Translations under genes and position numbers: made by a program
DNA from: an uncultured bacterium
Lineage (GTDB): Bacteria; Cyanobacteriota; Vampirovibrionia; Gastranaerophilales; Gastranaerophilaceae
Direction: 5' to 3'
DNA: 64,000 nt
NCBI GenBank assembly: GCA_949294335.1
Contig: CASFGO010000030.1
Coordinates: forward strand, 1 to 64,000
Notes under the pieces: model-generated
Told to the model about the DNA's origin: nothing
The model's database searches: none
What the model saw: only the letters and a program-made list of their open reading frames with translations
Part shown: positions 36,004 through 43,761 of the stretch, piece after piece
How positions within the stretch are numbered: position 1 is the stretch's first letter
Layout of the letters: every line of letters starts with the position of its first letter

Positions 36004-36882
36004 ATGGATAAGAAAGTTTTATTAACAGGTGTTACAGGTTTAATTGGTAAAGAAATTATTGAACCATTAAAAAATCTAGGATATGAAATATCTGCATTGA
36101 CTATTGATGAAAACAATCCTGATAATGGTGTTAATTGGATTAAGTGTAACTTATTCAATGAAGAATCAGTAAAAAATGCTTTTGAAGCTGTTAAACCAAC
36201 CCACTTAATGAACTTTGCATGGGCTACAACAGGTGATTATTTATCTTCTGATATAAATTTAGAATTTGTGAAAGCAGGGATTAATTTATTAAAATATTTC
36301 AAACAAAACGGTGGTAAACGTGCAGTTTATGTCGGGACATGTTTTGAATATAAATTCAAAGATGAACCATTAAAAGAATATGATGCAGTTAATCCTCAAA
36401 CATTATACGCAACAAGCAAAAATGCCCTAAGAGAAATTGCAGAATCATTTTGTAAAACAAATGGAATATCTTTTGGATATGGAAGAATTTTTTATGTGTA
36501 TGGTCACGGAGAAAACGAAAAACGACTTACTGCGCATTTAATAAAGACTTTGCAAGAAAATAAAGAAGTAATAATCAATTGTGGAAGATTAGTTAAAGAT
36601 TATATGTACACAAAAGATATTGCAAGTGGTTTTGCAGCATTCTTGGACAGTAATGTTGAAGGAATTGTTAATATGGCAACAGGCAAGGGGATTTCATTAA
36701 GAGATTACTCAACATATATTGCCAAAAGATTAGGTAAAGAAAAATATTTGATAATCAAAGAAGAAGAAACAAACCAACCGGAAAGAATTGTAGGCGATAA
36801 TACAAGATTAACCCAAGAAGTTGGGTACAAAATAAAATATACATTTGAACAAGCAATCGAAGAAATTTTGAACAATTCATAA
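36004..36882 (+). CDS. NAD-dependent sugar epimerase/dehydratase (extended SDR)
   Basis: This 292-residue protein has the NAD-binding VLLTGVTGLIGKEII and the extended-SDR catalytic pair YATSKNALREIAES (YxxxK). It also has VGTCFEY in place of the usual Ser/Thr block and LVKDYMYTKDIASGFAAFLD near residue 200. It starts at the base after the ugd stop. Which sugar nucleotide it acts on cannot be read; UDP-glucuronate from Ugd is one possibility. It is the last gene before the recombinase. Confidence 0.85.
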   Translation: MDKKVLLTGVTGLIGKEIIEPLKNLGYEISALTIDENNPDNGVNWIKCNLFNEESVKNAFEAVKPTHLMNFAWATTGDYLSSDINLEFVKAGINLLKYFKQNGGKRAVYVGTCFEYKFKDEPLKEYDAVNPQTLYATSKNALREIAESFCKTNGISFGYGRIFYVYGHGENEKRLTAHLIKTLQENKEVIINCGRLVKDYMYTKDIASGFAAFLDSNVEGIVNMATGKGISLRDYSTYIAKRLGKEKYLIIKEEETNQPERIVGDNTRLTQEVGYKIKYTFEQAIEEILNNS

Positions 36883-36924
36883 CTCTTGTTGTTATTAGTT
36901 AGCAATTATTTTTCAAAAATACTA

Positions 36925-36948
36925 TTCTTAATTTGGAATTAAGAAGGA
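36925..36948 (+). promoter_or_regulatory. Palindrome at the recombinase ribosome site
   Basis: Perfect nine-base arms TTCTTAATT (36925-36933) and AATTAAGAA (36937-36945) surround TGG, and the right arm overlaps the ribosome site GAAGGAG of the recombinase. As DNA it could be an operator; as RNA it would hide the ribosome site. Either way it suggests that recombinase levels are held low. Confidence 0.5.
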
Positions 36949-36957
36949 GTATAATAT

Positions 36958-37500
36958 ATGAAAATAGTTGAACCAATCCGAGAAAAAGAGAGTATTAAAA
37001 AAGTTGAAAACATTTTAAGCAAAAAGAATAAACGAGATTTATTATTTTTTGTATTAGGCACAAATAGTGGTTTACGGATTTCAGATATTTTGGGCTTAGA
37101 TGTAAGAGATGTAAGAAATAAAGATTTTATAGAACTTGAGGAACAAAAAACAGGTAAGCGAAAAAAGTTTCCAATAAATTCAAAACTCCAAAAGCTAATC
37201 AATAATTATATAAAAAATCGTTTGGATGATGAGCCATTATTTATGACAAAATTTTCTAATCGACTAGAGCGCTGTAACGCTTATTTGATAATCAAATCAG
37301 CTTGCAAAGAAGCAGGAATAAAATATAATGTAGGCACTCATACACTAAGAAAAACTTTTGGCTATCATCATTATCAGAAGTTTAAAGATGTAGTAATTTT
37401 ACAAAAGATATTCAATCATTCATCTCCAAGCATAACCTTACGTTATATCGGAATAGAAGAAGATGAGATATTTGAGAGTTATCGCAATTTTGTTTTATAA
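36958..37500 (+). CDS. Compact tyrosine recombinase (integrase family)
   Basis: This 180-residue protein is the catalytic domain alone of a tyrosine recombinase. It has Arg in SGLRISDILGLDV, Lys in EEQKTGKRKKF, the HxxR box in GTHTLRKTFGYHHY, His in FNHSSPSITLRYIG and the nucleophile Tyr in LRYIG. The N-terminal core-binding domain of most integrases is missing. It stands between the two halves of the polysaccharide locus, directly left of a pair of 24-bp inverted repeats shaped like recombinase core sites, so it probably inverts that segment. No other mobile-element gene is near. Confidence 0.88.
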   Translation: MKIVEPIREKESIKKVENILSKKNKRDLLFFVLGTNSGLRISDILGLDVRDVRNKDFIELEEQKTGKRKKFPINSKLQKLINNYIKNRLDDEPLFMTKFSNRLERCNAYLIIKSACKEAGIKYNVGTHTLRKTFGYHHYQKFKDVVILQKIFNHSSPSITLRYIGIEEDEIFESYRNFVL

Positions 37501-37525
37501 GATATGACTTTAAATGACATAAAAT

Positions 37526-37549
37526 ATAACATATTATCCATTATGTTAT
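37526..37549. repeat. Left inverted repeat of the putative invertible segment
   Basis: This is a 24-bp site with eight-base arms ATAACATA and TATGTTAT around an eight-base centre (TTATCCAT on this strand, ATGGATAA on the other). The arms are perfectly symmetrical. It matches the right site at 22 of 24 positions in opposite orientation. The arm-spacer-arm layout is that of tyrosine recombinase core sites. Confidence 0.75.
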
Positions 37550-37688
37550 GAAAAATAAGAGTTTTTAATTTTTTTCAGTTTATTCTATTTTTTTAAATAT
37601 ATTTCCAACTTTTACAACATAATTTGTTACATTATATTTGCTATAAAAAAACGTTTATGATACTATAATACACATAAGTTTTAGGTAT
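37550..37688. promoter_or_regulatory. Putative invertible promoter segment
   Basis: This non-coding, very A+T-rich 139-bp segment lies between the inverted repeats. Toward the downstream glycan genes it carries TATAAT at 37664-37669 with a weak TTGCTA at 37638-37643. On the other strand it carries TATAAT followed by TGTAACAAATTATG, the same block found near the promoters at 12375 and 16081, and a TTGGAA/TAGAAT pair. In the present orientation the TATAAT would give a leader of about 35 bases to the GT2 gene at 37711; inverted, it would face the recombinase. Confidence 0.6.
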
Positions 37689-37712
37689 ATAACATAATGG
37701 ATAGTTTGTTAT
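37689..37712. repeat. Right inverted repeat of the putative invertible segment
   Basis: This is the 24-bp partner of the left site, with arms ATAACATA and TTTGTTAT around the centre ATGGATAG. Its last two bases are the first two of the ATG of the GT2 gene at 37711, so inversion changes everything up to the start codon while leaving the gene intact. Confidence 0.75.
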
Positions 37713-38610
37713 GAATCAGAGAGATAGTTTGGGCTTAAATAATGGATTGATAAGTATAATAACTGCGAGTTATAACTATCAAGACTACATAAAAGATACA
37801 ATAGATAGTGTATTAGCTCAGACATATCCAAATTGGGAATTGATAATAGTAGATGATGGTTCAACAGATGATTCGGTAAATGTCATCAAGTCTTATTGCG
37901 AAAAAGATTCAAGAATCAAACTTTTCCAACACGAGAATGGTATAAATAAAGGACTAGCAGAAACAGTCAAATTAGGGATAGAAAAATCCTCTTCGGATTG
38001 GATAGTTTTTTTAGAGTCAGATGATACTATTACACCTGATTATTTGGAAGAGAAAATACAAGTAATACAAGAAAACCCTGATGTTGAATTTATATTCAAT
38101 GCAGTAAATTGTTTTGGAGAAGAAGAAGAAATTACTTCTATGTCAAAATATTTTGATGAACAAAAGAGAGCTATTAAAAGACATAAAAATCCCGATAATT
38201 ATTTGAAAGTATTTAAAAAAATCAATATTGTACCAACATTTTCTTGTGTAATGTTGAGGAAAGAATTATTTAATGGTTTAGATTTTAATTCTTCATTAAA
38301 ACCATTATTAGATTGGTATTTATGGGTTCAGATAGCACAAAATCATGACTTTTATTATATAGATAAACAACTCACAAATTGGAGAATGCATAAAACTAGT
38401 TATATTAATACCAAAAATGATATTCAATTAGGTGTAGATTTTAATCTTAAAGTATTAAAAATAATTTATTATAAACATAATAAATTATTATATTTTATAA
38501 AAAGCTTAAAATATTATAAGAAAAAATTTATAAGAATACATTTCAACAAACGCGAAGTATATCTTTTCGGACATTGGTTCTACCTAAAAAGGAGGGCTAA
38601 TGAATTATAA
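37711..38610 (+). CDS. Glycosyltransferase family 2, first gene of the second glycan cluster
   Basis: This 299-residue GT2 enzyme has LISIITASYNYQDYIKDTIDSVLAQTYPNWELIIVDDGSTDDS, then DWIVFLESDDTITPDYL with the metal-binding DD, and LLDWYLWVQIAQNHDFYYIDKQLTNWRMH. The C-terminus has IHFNKREVYLFGHWFYLKR. Its ATG overlaps the right inverted repeat, so its expression should depend on the segment's orientation. No good ribosome site is visible in the present orientation except GGATAG. It overlaps the second fdtA by 11 bases. Confidence 0.85.
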   Translation: MNQRDSLGLNNGLISIITASYNYQDYIKDTIDSVLAQTYPNWELIIVDDGSTDDSVNVIKSYCEKDSRIKLFQHENGINKGLAETVKLGIEKSSSDWIVFLESDDTITPDYLEEKIQVIQENPDVEFIFNAVNCFGEEEEITSMSKYFDEQKRAIKRHKNPDNYLKVFKKINIVPTFSCVMLRKELFNGLDFNSSLKPLLDWYLWVQIAQNHDFYYIDKQLTNWRMHKTSYINTKNDIQLGVDFNLKVLKIIYYKHNKLLYFIKSLKYYKKKFIRIHFNKREVYLFGHWFYLKRRANEL

Positions 38611-39004
38611 ACTTATTGATATGAAAGTATTCGGAGATGAAAGAGGCAAATTAGTTTCACTAGAAGGTGGAATGAATATACCTTTTGATATCAAACGTGT
38701 TTATTATATTTTCGATACTTTACCTGAACAAGAACGTGGCAAACACGCACACAAAGAATTGGAACAAATAATAGTTGCGATGGACGGAGCATGTCAATTT
38801 GTATTAGATGATGGCAATACAAGAGAAGAAGTTTGGTTGAATCGTCCTGATGTTGGGTTGTATATCGGGAAAAACATGTGGCGAGAAATGCGACATTTCT
38901 CTTACGGTTGCAAATTAATGGTATTAGCAAGCACACATTATGATGAAAAAGAATACATCAGAGATTATGACGAATTCTTGAAAGAGGTTAAGAATATTTA
39001 CTAA
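38600..39004 (+). CDS. fdtA: dTDP-4-keto-6-deoxyhexose 3,4-ketoisomerase, FdtA/QdtA type (copy 2)
   Basis: This second copy of the cupin isomerase at 25631 has 134 residues and about 94% protein identity by my count. The differences are scattered, plus a changed last four residues (KNIY against KGKK). The same KHAHKELEQ active-site block is present. The strong ribosome site AAGGAGGGCTA lies inside the end of the GT2 gene. Here it is followed by an acyl-carrier module rather than by fdtC, so the sugar it helps make may be acylated differently. Confidence 0.9.
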   Translation: MNYKLIDMKVFGDERGKLVSLEGGMNIPFDIKRVYYIFDTLPEQERGKHAHKELEQIIVAMDGACQFVLDDGNTREEVWLNRPDVGLYIGKNMWREMRHFSYGCKLMVLASTHYDEKEYIRDYDEFLKEVKNIY

Positions 39005-39016
39005 AAGGGGAAACAT

Positions 39017-39307
39017 ATGGAAATTAAAGAGATACTAAAAATCGCTATTGATGAATTAAACGAACAATTAGAAGATGACGAAAAGGTAGAATTTTCAGAA
39101 AATACAAAATTTATTGGATCAAATGCATGTATTGATTCTATAACTTTTGTTACATTAATTTCAATAATAGAAGAATTAATTGAAGACCAATATAATAAAA
39201 CAATCCATTTAGTAAATGAAAAAGCTTTTTCTCAGAAACGTTCTCCATTTTATTCAATAGAAACAATCACAGCATACATTGAAGATTTATTAAAGGAAGA
39301 AGTATAA
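39017..39307 (+). CDS. Acyl carrier protein-like
   Basis: This 96-residue acidic helical protein matches the ACP fold. The phosphopantetheine serine lies in NACIDSITFVTLISIIEELIED (the DS pair), with preceding and following helices as in ACP. It is longer by about 15 residues than primary-metabolism ACP because of an insertion (NEKAFSQKRSPFYSIE). It begins a run of ACP, ketoreductase, acyl ligase and acetyltransferase genes within a glycan cluster, so it probably carries an acyl group destined for an amino sugar. Confidence 0.75.
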   Translation: MEIKEILKIAIDELNEQLEDDEKVEFSENTKFIGSNACIDSITFVTLISIIEELIEDQYNKTIHLVNEKAFSQKRSPFYSIETITAYIEDLLKEEV

Positions 39308-39309
39308 AA

Positions 39310-40005
39310 ATGAACATAGTAATTACAGGAACAAGTCGTGGCATTGGTTTGAGTTTAGTTAAAAGATATATAGAACAAGGACATTTTATTATAGGATGTT
39401 CTAGAAGTGAATCAGAATTTAAACATGCAAATTATCAACATTTTGTTGTTGATTTAACAAATGAAAAAGAAATAAACAATTTTGCTTTAGCAGTTAAAAA
39501 ACAATATGGAGAAGTAGATGTACTAATCAATAATGCAGGAATCGCATCTATGAACCATTTTATGCTAACTCCACTAGAAACAGCTAAAAAAGTTATGAAT
39601 ACTAACTTTTTTGCTCCATTTATAGTTACTAGATCATTTATAAATGCATTAAAAAAATCTAATCACCCTAGAATTATTAATTTCTCTACTGTTGCTGTTC
39701 CATTTAATTTAGATGGAGAACTAGCATATGTTGCCTCTAAAGCAGCTGTAGAATCTATGACAAAAATTTTAGCAAAAGAATTAGCATCTTTTAATATTAC
39801 AGTAAATGCAATTGGTCCAACTCCTGTGAAAACATTTTTAACTGCAAATGTCCCTCCTGATAAAATTCAAAACTTATTAAATCGGCAAGCAATAAAACGT
39901 TTTGGAGAGTTTGAAGATATTGGCAATGTAATTGATTTTTATATAAAAGAATCTTCTGATTTTATAACGGGTCAAATTATTTATCTTGGAGGAGTTAATA
40001 AATAA
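39310..40005 (+). CDS. Short-chain dehydrogenase/reductase (FabG-like)
   Basis: This 231-residue classical SDR has the TGTSRGIGLSLVKRY nucleotide loop, VLINNAGIAS, the catalytic Ser in IINFSTVAVP and YVASKAAVESMTKILAKELA with YxxxK. It follows the ACP gene by two bases and resembles 3-oxoacyl-ACP reductases. It may reduce a 3-oxoacyl group on the neighbouring carrier protein, for example to a 3-hydroxyacyl group later placed on the amino sugar. That role is inferred from position. Confidence 0.85.
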   Translation: MNIVITGTSRGIGLSLVKRYIEQGHFIIGCSRSESEFKHANYQHFVVDLTNEKEINNFALAVKKQYGEVDVLINNAGIASMNHFMLTPLETAKKVMNTNFFAPFIVTRSFINALKKSNHPRIINFSTVAVPFNLDGELAYVASKAAVESMTKILAKELASFNITVNAIGPTPVKTFLTANVPPDKIQNLLNRQAIKRFGEFEDIGNVIDFYIKESSDFITGQIIYLGGVNK

Positions 40006-40006
40006 A

Positions 40007-41338
40007 ATGAATATTGATTTTATTATAAATAAAATAATATCTTTTAAAGATAACATAGCAGTTGTTACTGAAGGAAAAGAATATACATTTAAACAAATAC
40101 TTGATGAGTATAAAAAAGCAAAATATTTTTTAGAAACTAATGTTAACGAAAATTCAATTATTTCATTGTTAGCTGATTTTAATCCTCAGTCAATCGCAAT
40201 GTTCCTTGCACTAATTGAAAAAAATGCAATTATTGTTCCAATATCTAATACAATAAAAACAATTGATAGTTATATAAAAGTATCTCAAAGTGAATTCTTT
40301 ATTAACCAAGAAAAAAATAATTTTAAAATAAAGAAAATTAACAATATTGTTAATCATAAAATGTTACTTGATTTAAAAAATAAAAATAAACCTGGTTTAA
40401 TATTATTTTCATCAGGAACAACAGGTGAACCTAAAGCAGCATTACATGATCTAACCTATCTTCTAGAGAAATTTAAAAAAGATGGTAAAAAACTTTCAAC
40501 AGTTACGTTTTTATTATTCGATCATATTGGTGGGTTTAATACCATGATGCATACATTATGCAATGGAGGACTAATTGTTACATTAAAAACAAGAAGTGCA
40601 GATGAGGTTTGTTCTTTAATAGAAAAATATAAATTAGAACTGTTACCAACTTCACCAACATTTATAAACTTAATTATATTAAATAAAACTTATGAAAAAT
40701 ATGACTTAAGTTCTCTTAAAATAATCACATATGGAACAGAGCCTATGCCTGAATCAACTTTAAAAGCTATGCATAAAATTTTACCAAATGTAATATTAAA
40801 ACAAACATATGGATTATCAGAAGTAGGAATAATGCCAACTAAATCAGAAAATTCAGAATCTTTATGGATGAAACTTAGAAATGATGAAACATTTCAGACA
40901 AAAATTGTAGACGATATTTTATACATTAAATCAAAATCTGCAATGATTGGATATTTAAATGCTCCTAGTCCATTTGATGAGGATGGTTGGTTTAATACTA
41001 AAGACAAAGTTCTTGTTAAAGGAGATTATGTAAAAATCTTAGGAAGAACAACAGATCTTATAAATGTAGGGGGACAAAAAGTCTATCCTATAGAAGTAGA
41101 AAGCGTATTTTTAGATTTAGAAGAAGTTCTAGATATAAGAATATATGGAGTCAATAATCCAATTATGGGGAAAGTTGTTGAAGCAGAAGTAAAAGTAAAT
41201 GAAGAAAATAATAACAGAGAATTTATAAAAAAATTAAGAAAATTCGCTAAAGAAAAATTAGAAACTTATAAAATACCTGTTAAGTTCAATTTAACAACTA
41301 AAGATTTATATGGTGATAGGTTTAAGAAAAAAAGATAA
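40007..41338 (+). CDS. AMP-forming acyl ligase (acyl-CoA/ACP synthetase family)
   Basis: This protein of about 443 residues has adenylate-forming-enzyme motifs: LILFSSGTTGEPKAALHD (A3 phosphate loop), VTFLLFDHIGGFNTMMHTL, LKQTYGLSEVGIMP (A5), DGWFNTKDKV (A7) and GRTTDLINVGGQKVYPIEVE (A8), with a terminal Lys in YGDRFKKKR (A10). It activates an acid as acyl-AMP and likely loads it on the ACP at 39017. I use the ATG at 40007 just past the SDR stop. It is shorter than acetyl-CoA synthetase, closer to O-succinylbenzoate-CoA-ligase-like members. Confidence 0.85.
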   Translation: MNIDFIINKIISFKDNIAVVTEGKEYTFKQILDEYKKAKYFLETNVNENSIISLLADFNPQSIAMFLALIEKNAIIVPISNTIKTIDSYIKVSQSEFFINQEKNNFKIKKINNIVNHKMLLDLKNKNKPGLILFSSGTTGEPKAALHDLTYLLEKFKKDGKKLSTVTFLLFDHIGGFNTMMHTLCNGGLIVTLKTRSADEVCSLIEKYKLELLPTSPTFINLIILNKTYEKYDLSSLKIITYGTEPMPESTLKAMHKILPNVILKQTYGLSEVGIMPTKSENSESLWMKLRNDETFQTKIVDDILYIKSKSAMIGYLNAPSPFDEDGWFNTKDKVLVKGDYVKILGRTTDLINVGGQKVYPIEVESVFLDLEEVLDIRIYGVNNPIMGKVVEAEVKVNEENNNREFIKKLRKFAKEKLETYKIPVKFNLTTKDLYGDRFKKKR

Positions 41339-41850
41339 TGATTATTATTAAAGGAAAATTTGTAAACATAAGAGAAGTAGATATAAATGATGCAAAATTC
41401 ATTTTATCATTGCGGTGCAATAATAAAAAATCAAAATATTTGCACAAAACCGAATACAATTTACAAAAACAAATTGACTATATAAAAAAATATCAAACAT
41501 TAAATGACGAATTGTATTTTATAATTGAATCAAAAAAAAATAAACCTATCGGTACATATAGAATATATGATTTAAAACAAGATAGTTTTTGTATTGGTAG
41601 TTGGTTAATGAAAGATAATTGTACCCCTTTTGAAATGATGGAAGGAGAATATTTATGCAAAAATTATGCATTTGAACAAACGGGATTTGAAAAATTTCAT
41701 TTTGATGTAAGAAAAGATAATAAAAAAGTAATTAAATACCATAAAATGATGGGAGCACAAGTTGTTGCAGAAAATGAACTTGATTATCTTTTTGAATGCT
41801 CAAAAGAAGATTATCTAAAAAATATAAAAAAATATTTAATAATACAGTAA
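41338..41850 (+). CDS. GNAT-family N-acetyltransferase (RimJ/PseH-like)
   Basis: This 170-residue GNAT protein has VNIREVDINDAKFILSLR at the start, YFIIESKKNKPIGTYRIYDL, and EKFHFDVRKDNKKVIKYHKMMGAQVV at the end, as in RimJ- and PseH-type enzymes of amino-sugar pathways. It shares one base with the preceding stop. As the second FdtA/FdtB set has no FdtC, this enzyme or the ACP module may acylate the 3-amino sugar. That assignment is inference. Confidence 0.78.
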   Translation: MIIIKGKFVNIREVDINDAKFILSLRCNNKKSKYLHKTEYNLQKQIDYIKKYQTLNDELYFIIESKKNKPIGTYRIYDLKQDSFCIGSWLMKDNCTPFEMMEGEYLCKNYAFEQTGFEKFHFDVRKDNKKVIKYHKMMGAQVVAENELDYLFECSKEDYLKNIKKYLIIQ

Positions 41851-41891
41851 TATATAATGACATAAAATGATAAATTTACAAAAGGATAAAA

Positions 41892-42749
41892 ATGAATTTT
41901 TTAAATAAATTAAAATTGAAACAAATTGAAAAAAAACATAAAATTAATAAAAATGAATTTAGTATATACAAATTAAAAAAAATAGGTATTGAAAGAAACA
42001 AAGATAGTATAATTCATTTATTTTTAGGTAGTAGCCATGGAATGCTTGGTATAAATACAAATTTTTATAAAAATTGTACGGCTTATAATTTATGTATTGG
42101 ATCTCAAGATTTATATTATTCATATGAATTATATAAAAAATATGCTGATATATGTCATAACTTAGAATATGTTTATCTAACATATTCAGTTTTTTCTGCT
42201 GGATATGAATTACAAAAAACAATAAATAGTAGATTTGCATATTATTATAAAAAAGTTTTTGATATTAATTTTAAATATAAACCTCACAAAACTTTTCTTG
42301 AAAAAGAATTAAATTTTTTAGACAAACTAACTAACGATATTTATTGTCCTAAAGGATATACAGGATATCAAGAAAGCATATCTCCTTTTAACTATGATGT
42401 CGCTATAAAAGACGTAAAATCTCATTTAAAACATGCTTTTCGAAATAATGGACAAGAAAATTTCGTTAAAGAATTTGCTCAATTAGCAAAACAAAAAGGT
42501 CACAAATTAATAGTTATTATACCTCCTCACTCTTATGAGTATAAATATTATTGTAAAAAAATAGCAAACGATATTGGAGTTAAATATACAGATATTTTTG
42601 ATTCTTTATACAATCAAGTAAATGATTTCAAAATTTTAAACTTTTTTAATAATAATAATTTTAATAATGAAGATTTTATGGATTGGGAACACTTACTACC
42701 TTCAGGATGTTTAAAATTAACTAAAATAATTCTAGATGAGGAACTATAA
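41892..42749 (+). CDS. SGNH-hydrolase-like protein (copy 2)
   Basis: This 285-residue paralogue of the protein at 28758 shares the landmarks [50 protein letters not shown] and a closing DWEHLLPSGCLKLTK with the DxxH pair. The two differ widely elsewhere. No signal peptide or membrane segment is evident. The candidate triad (Ser in GSSH, Asp and His in DWEH) suggests esterase or acyl/alkyl transferase chemistry on the glycan. Each FdtA/FdtB set has one such gene, implying a linked function. Confidence 0.6.
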   Translation: MNFLNKLKLKQIEKKHKINKNEFSIYKLKKIGIERNKDSIIHLFLGSSHGMLGINTNFYKNCTAYNLCIGSQDLYYSYELYKKYADICHNLEYVYLTYSVFSAGYELQKTINSRFAYYYKKVFDINFKYKPHKTFLEKELNFLDKLTNDIYCPKGYTGYQESISPFNYDVAIKDVKSHLKHAFRNNGQENFVKEFAQLAKQKGHKLIVIIPPHSYEYKYYCKKIANDIGVKYTDIFDSLYNQVNDFKILNFFNNNNFNNEDFMDWEHLLPSGCLKLTKIILDEEL

Positions 42750-42751
42750 AT

Positions 42752-43756
42752 ATGAAATGGAAAGATAAATTAAATAAATTATTTAATAAAAATCAAAAAT
42801 ACAATGTAAATCCGACATCTATTACTATAGATATTAGTAATAGATGTAATGCAGCTTGTCCTTTTTGTTCTAGACAAATTTCGTCATTAAGAAGAAATGA
42901 AATTATGCCAAAGGATATGTTTTATTGCATAATGGAACAAGTAAGTCAAATAAAATCAATAAAATCAGTAGTATTAGCAGCTTGGGGAGAACCAATGTTG
43001 CATCCTGATTTTGATGAATTTGTTGATTTTTTGACAAGTAAAGGATACAAAGTAGGTTTTCCTTCAAATATGTCACTTGCTCATAACCATTTTGATTCTA
43101 TTTTAAAAGTAAGTCACATAATGTTATCAATAGAAGGACATGACAAAGAAACATATTCTAATAGTCGTAAAAATTTAAATTTTGACGTTGTATATAATAA
43201 CGTTAAAGAGTTAGATACATTAATAAAAGAAAAAAGATCAAAGGGCGAAAAAACTCCTACGAGAGAGATAAATTTTTTGATTAATAAAGAATCTGATATT
43301 GATGAGTATATGAATACATGGTCTGAGTTTGTTGATATTGTTAGAATTGGGCCTGTTTTACCTGTCGCATTATGGGATAAAACATTAAATTGTTCAAAAC
43401 TTATAACAAATGAAGAATTACGGGGAAAAATGTTGCCATGTGATTCTATGGTAAAAAATATGTATTGTGCCCAACCGTTTAAATCTATTTTTGTTAGAGC
43501 AAATGGGAAATTAGCACTTTGCTGTTCAGATTATGATTTTGATTTAGATTTAGGCGATTACTCAAATATCAAAACTTCTTATTTTAATAATATTCAATTT
43601 AAAAAAATAAGAAAAGAGTTTAGAAAGAATCAATTGGAAATATGCAAAAATTGTTTTCAAAATTTTGAAATAAAAAAGGAAGATTTATTCAGATTTTTAC
43701 CAAGTCTTTCTAAATATTCTGATAAACCCAAAATAGTAATATATTCAAATAGGTAA
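42752..43756 (+). CDS. Radical SAM/SPASM-domain protein
   Basis: This 334-residue protein starts with a radical SAM core: ISNRCNAACPFCSRQ supplies the CxxxCxxC cluster, then VVLAAWGEPMLHPDF (GGE-like) and VGFPSNMSLA. The C-terminal part has Cys-rich SPASM-like positions (LPCDSMVKNMYCAQPF, LALCCSDYDF, LEICKNCFQNF), which would hold an auxiliary cluster. Such enzymes modify peptides or sugars in glycan loci. The gene follows the SGNH-like gene by two bases. The substrate is unknown. Confidence 0.85.
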   Translation: MKWKDKLNKLFNKNQKYNVNPTSITIDISNRCNAACPFCSRQISSLRRNEIMPKDMFYCIMEQVSQIKSIKSVVLAAWGEPMLHPDFDEFVDFLTSKGYKVGFPSNMSLAHNHFDSILKVSHIMLSIEGHDKETYSNSRKNLNFDVVYNNVKELDTLIKEKRSKGEKTPTREINFLINKESDIDEYMNTWSEFVDIVRIGPVLPVALWDKTLNCSKLITNEELRGKMLPCDSMVKNMYCAQPFKSIFVRANGKLALCCSDYDFDLDLGDYSNIKTSYFNNIQFKKIRKEFRKNQLEICKNCFQNFEIKKEDLFRFLPSLSKYSDKPKIVIYSNR

Positions 43757-43761
43757 ATAAA

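Noticed and set aside
36958-37500. Integrase of a prophage or integrative element
   Set aside because: No phage, conjugation or tRNA attachment feature is near, genes on both sides belong to the same glycan locus, and inverted rather than direct repeats flank a promoter segment.
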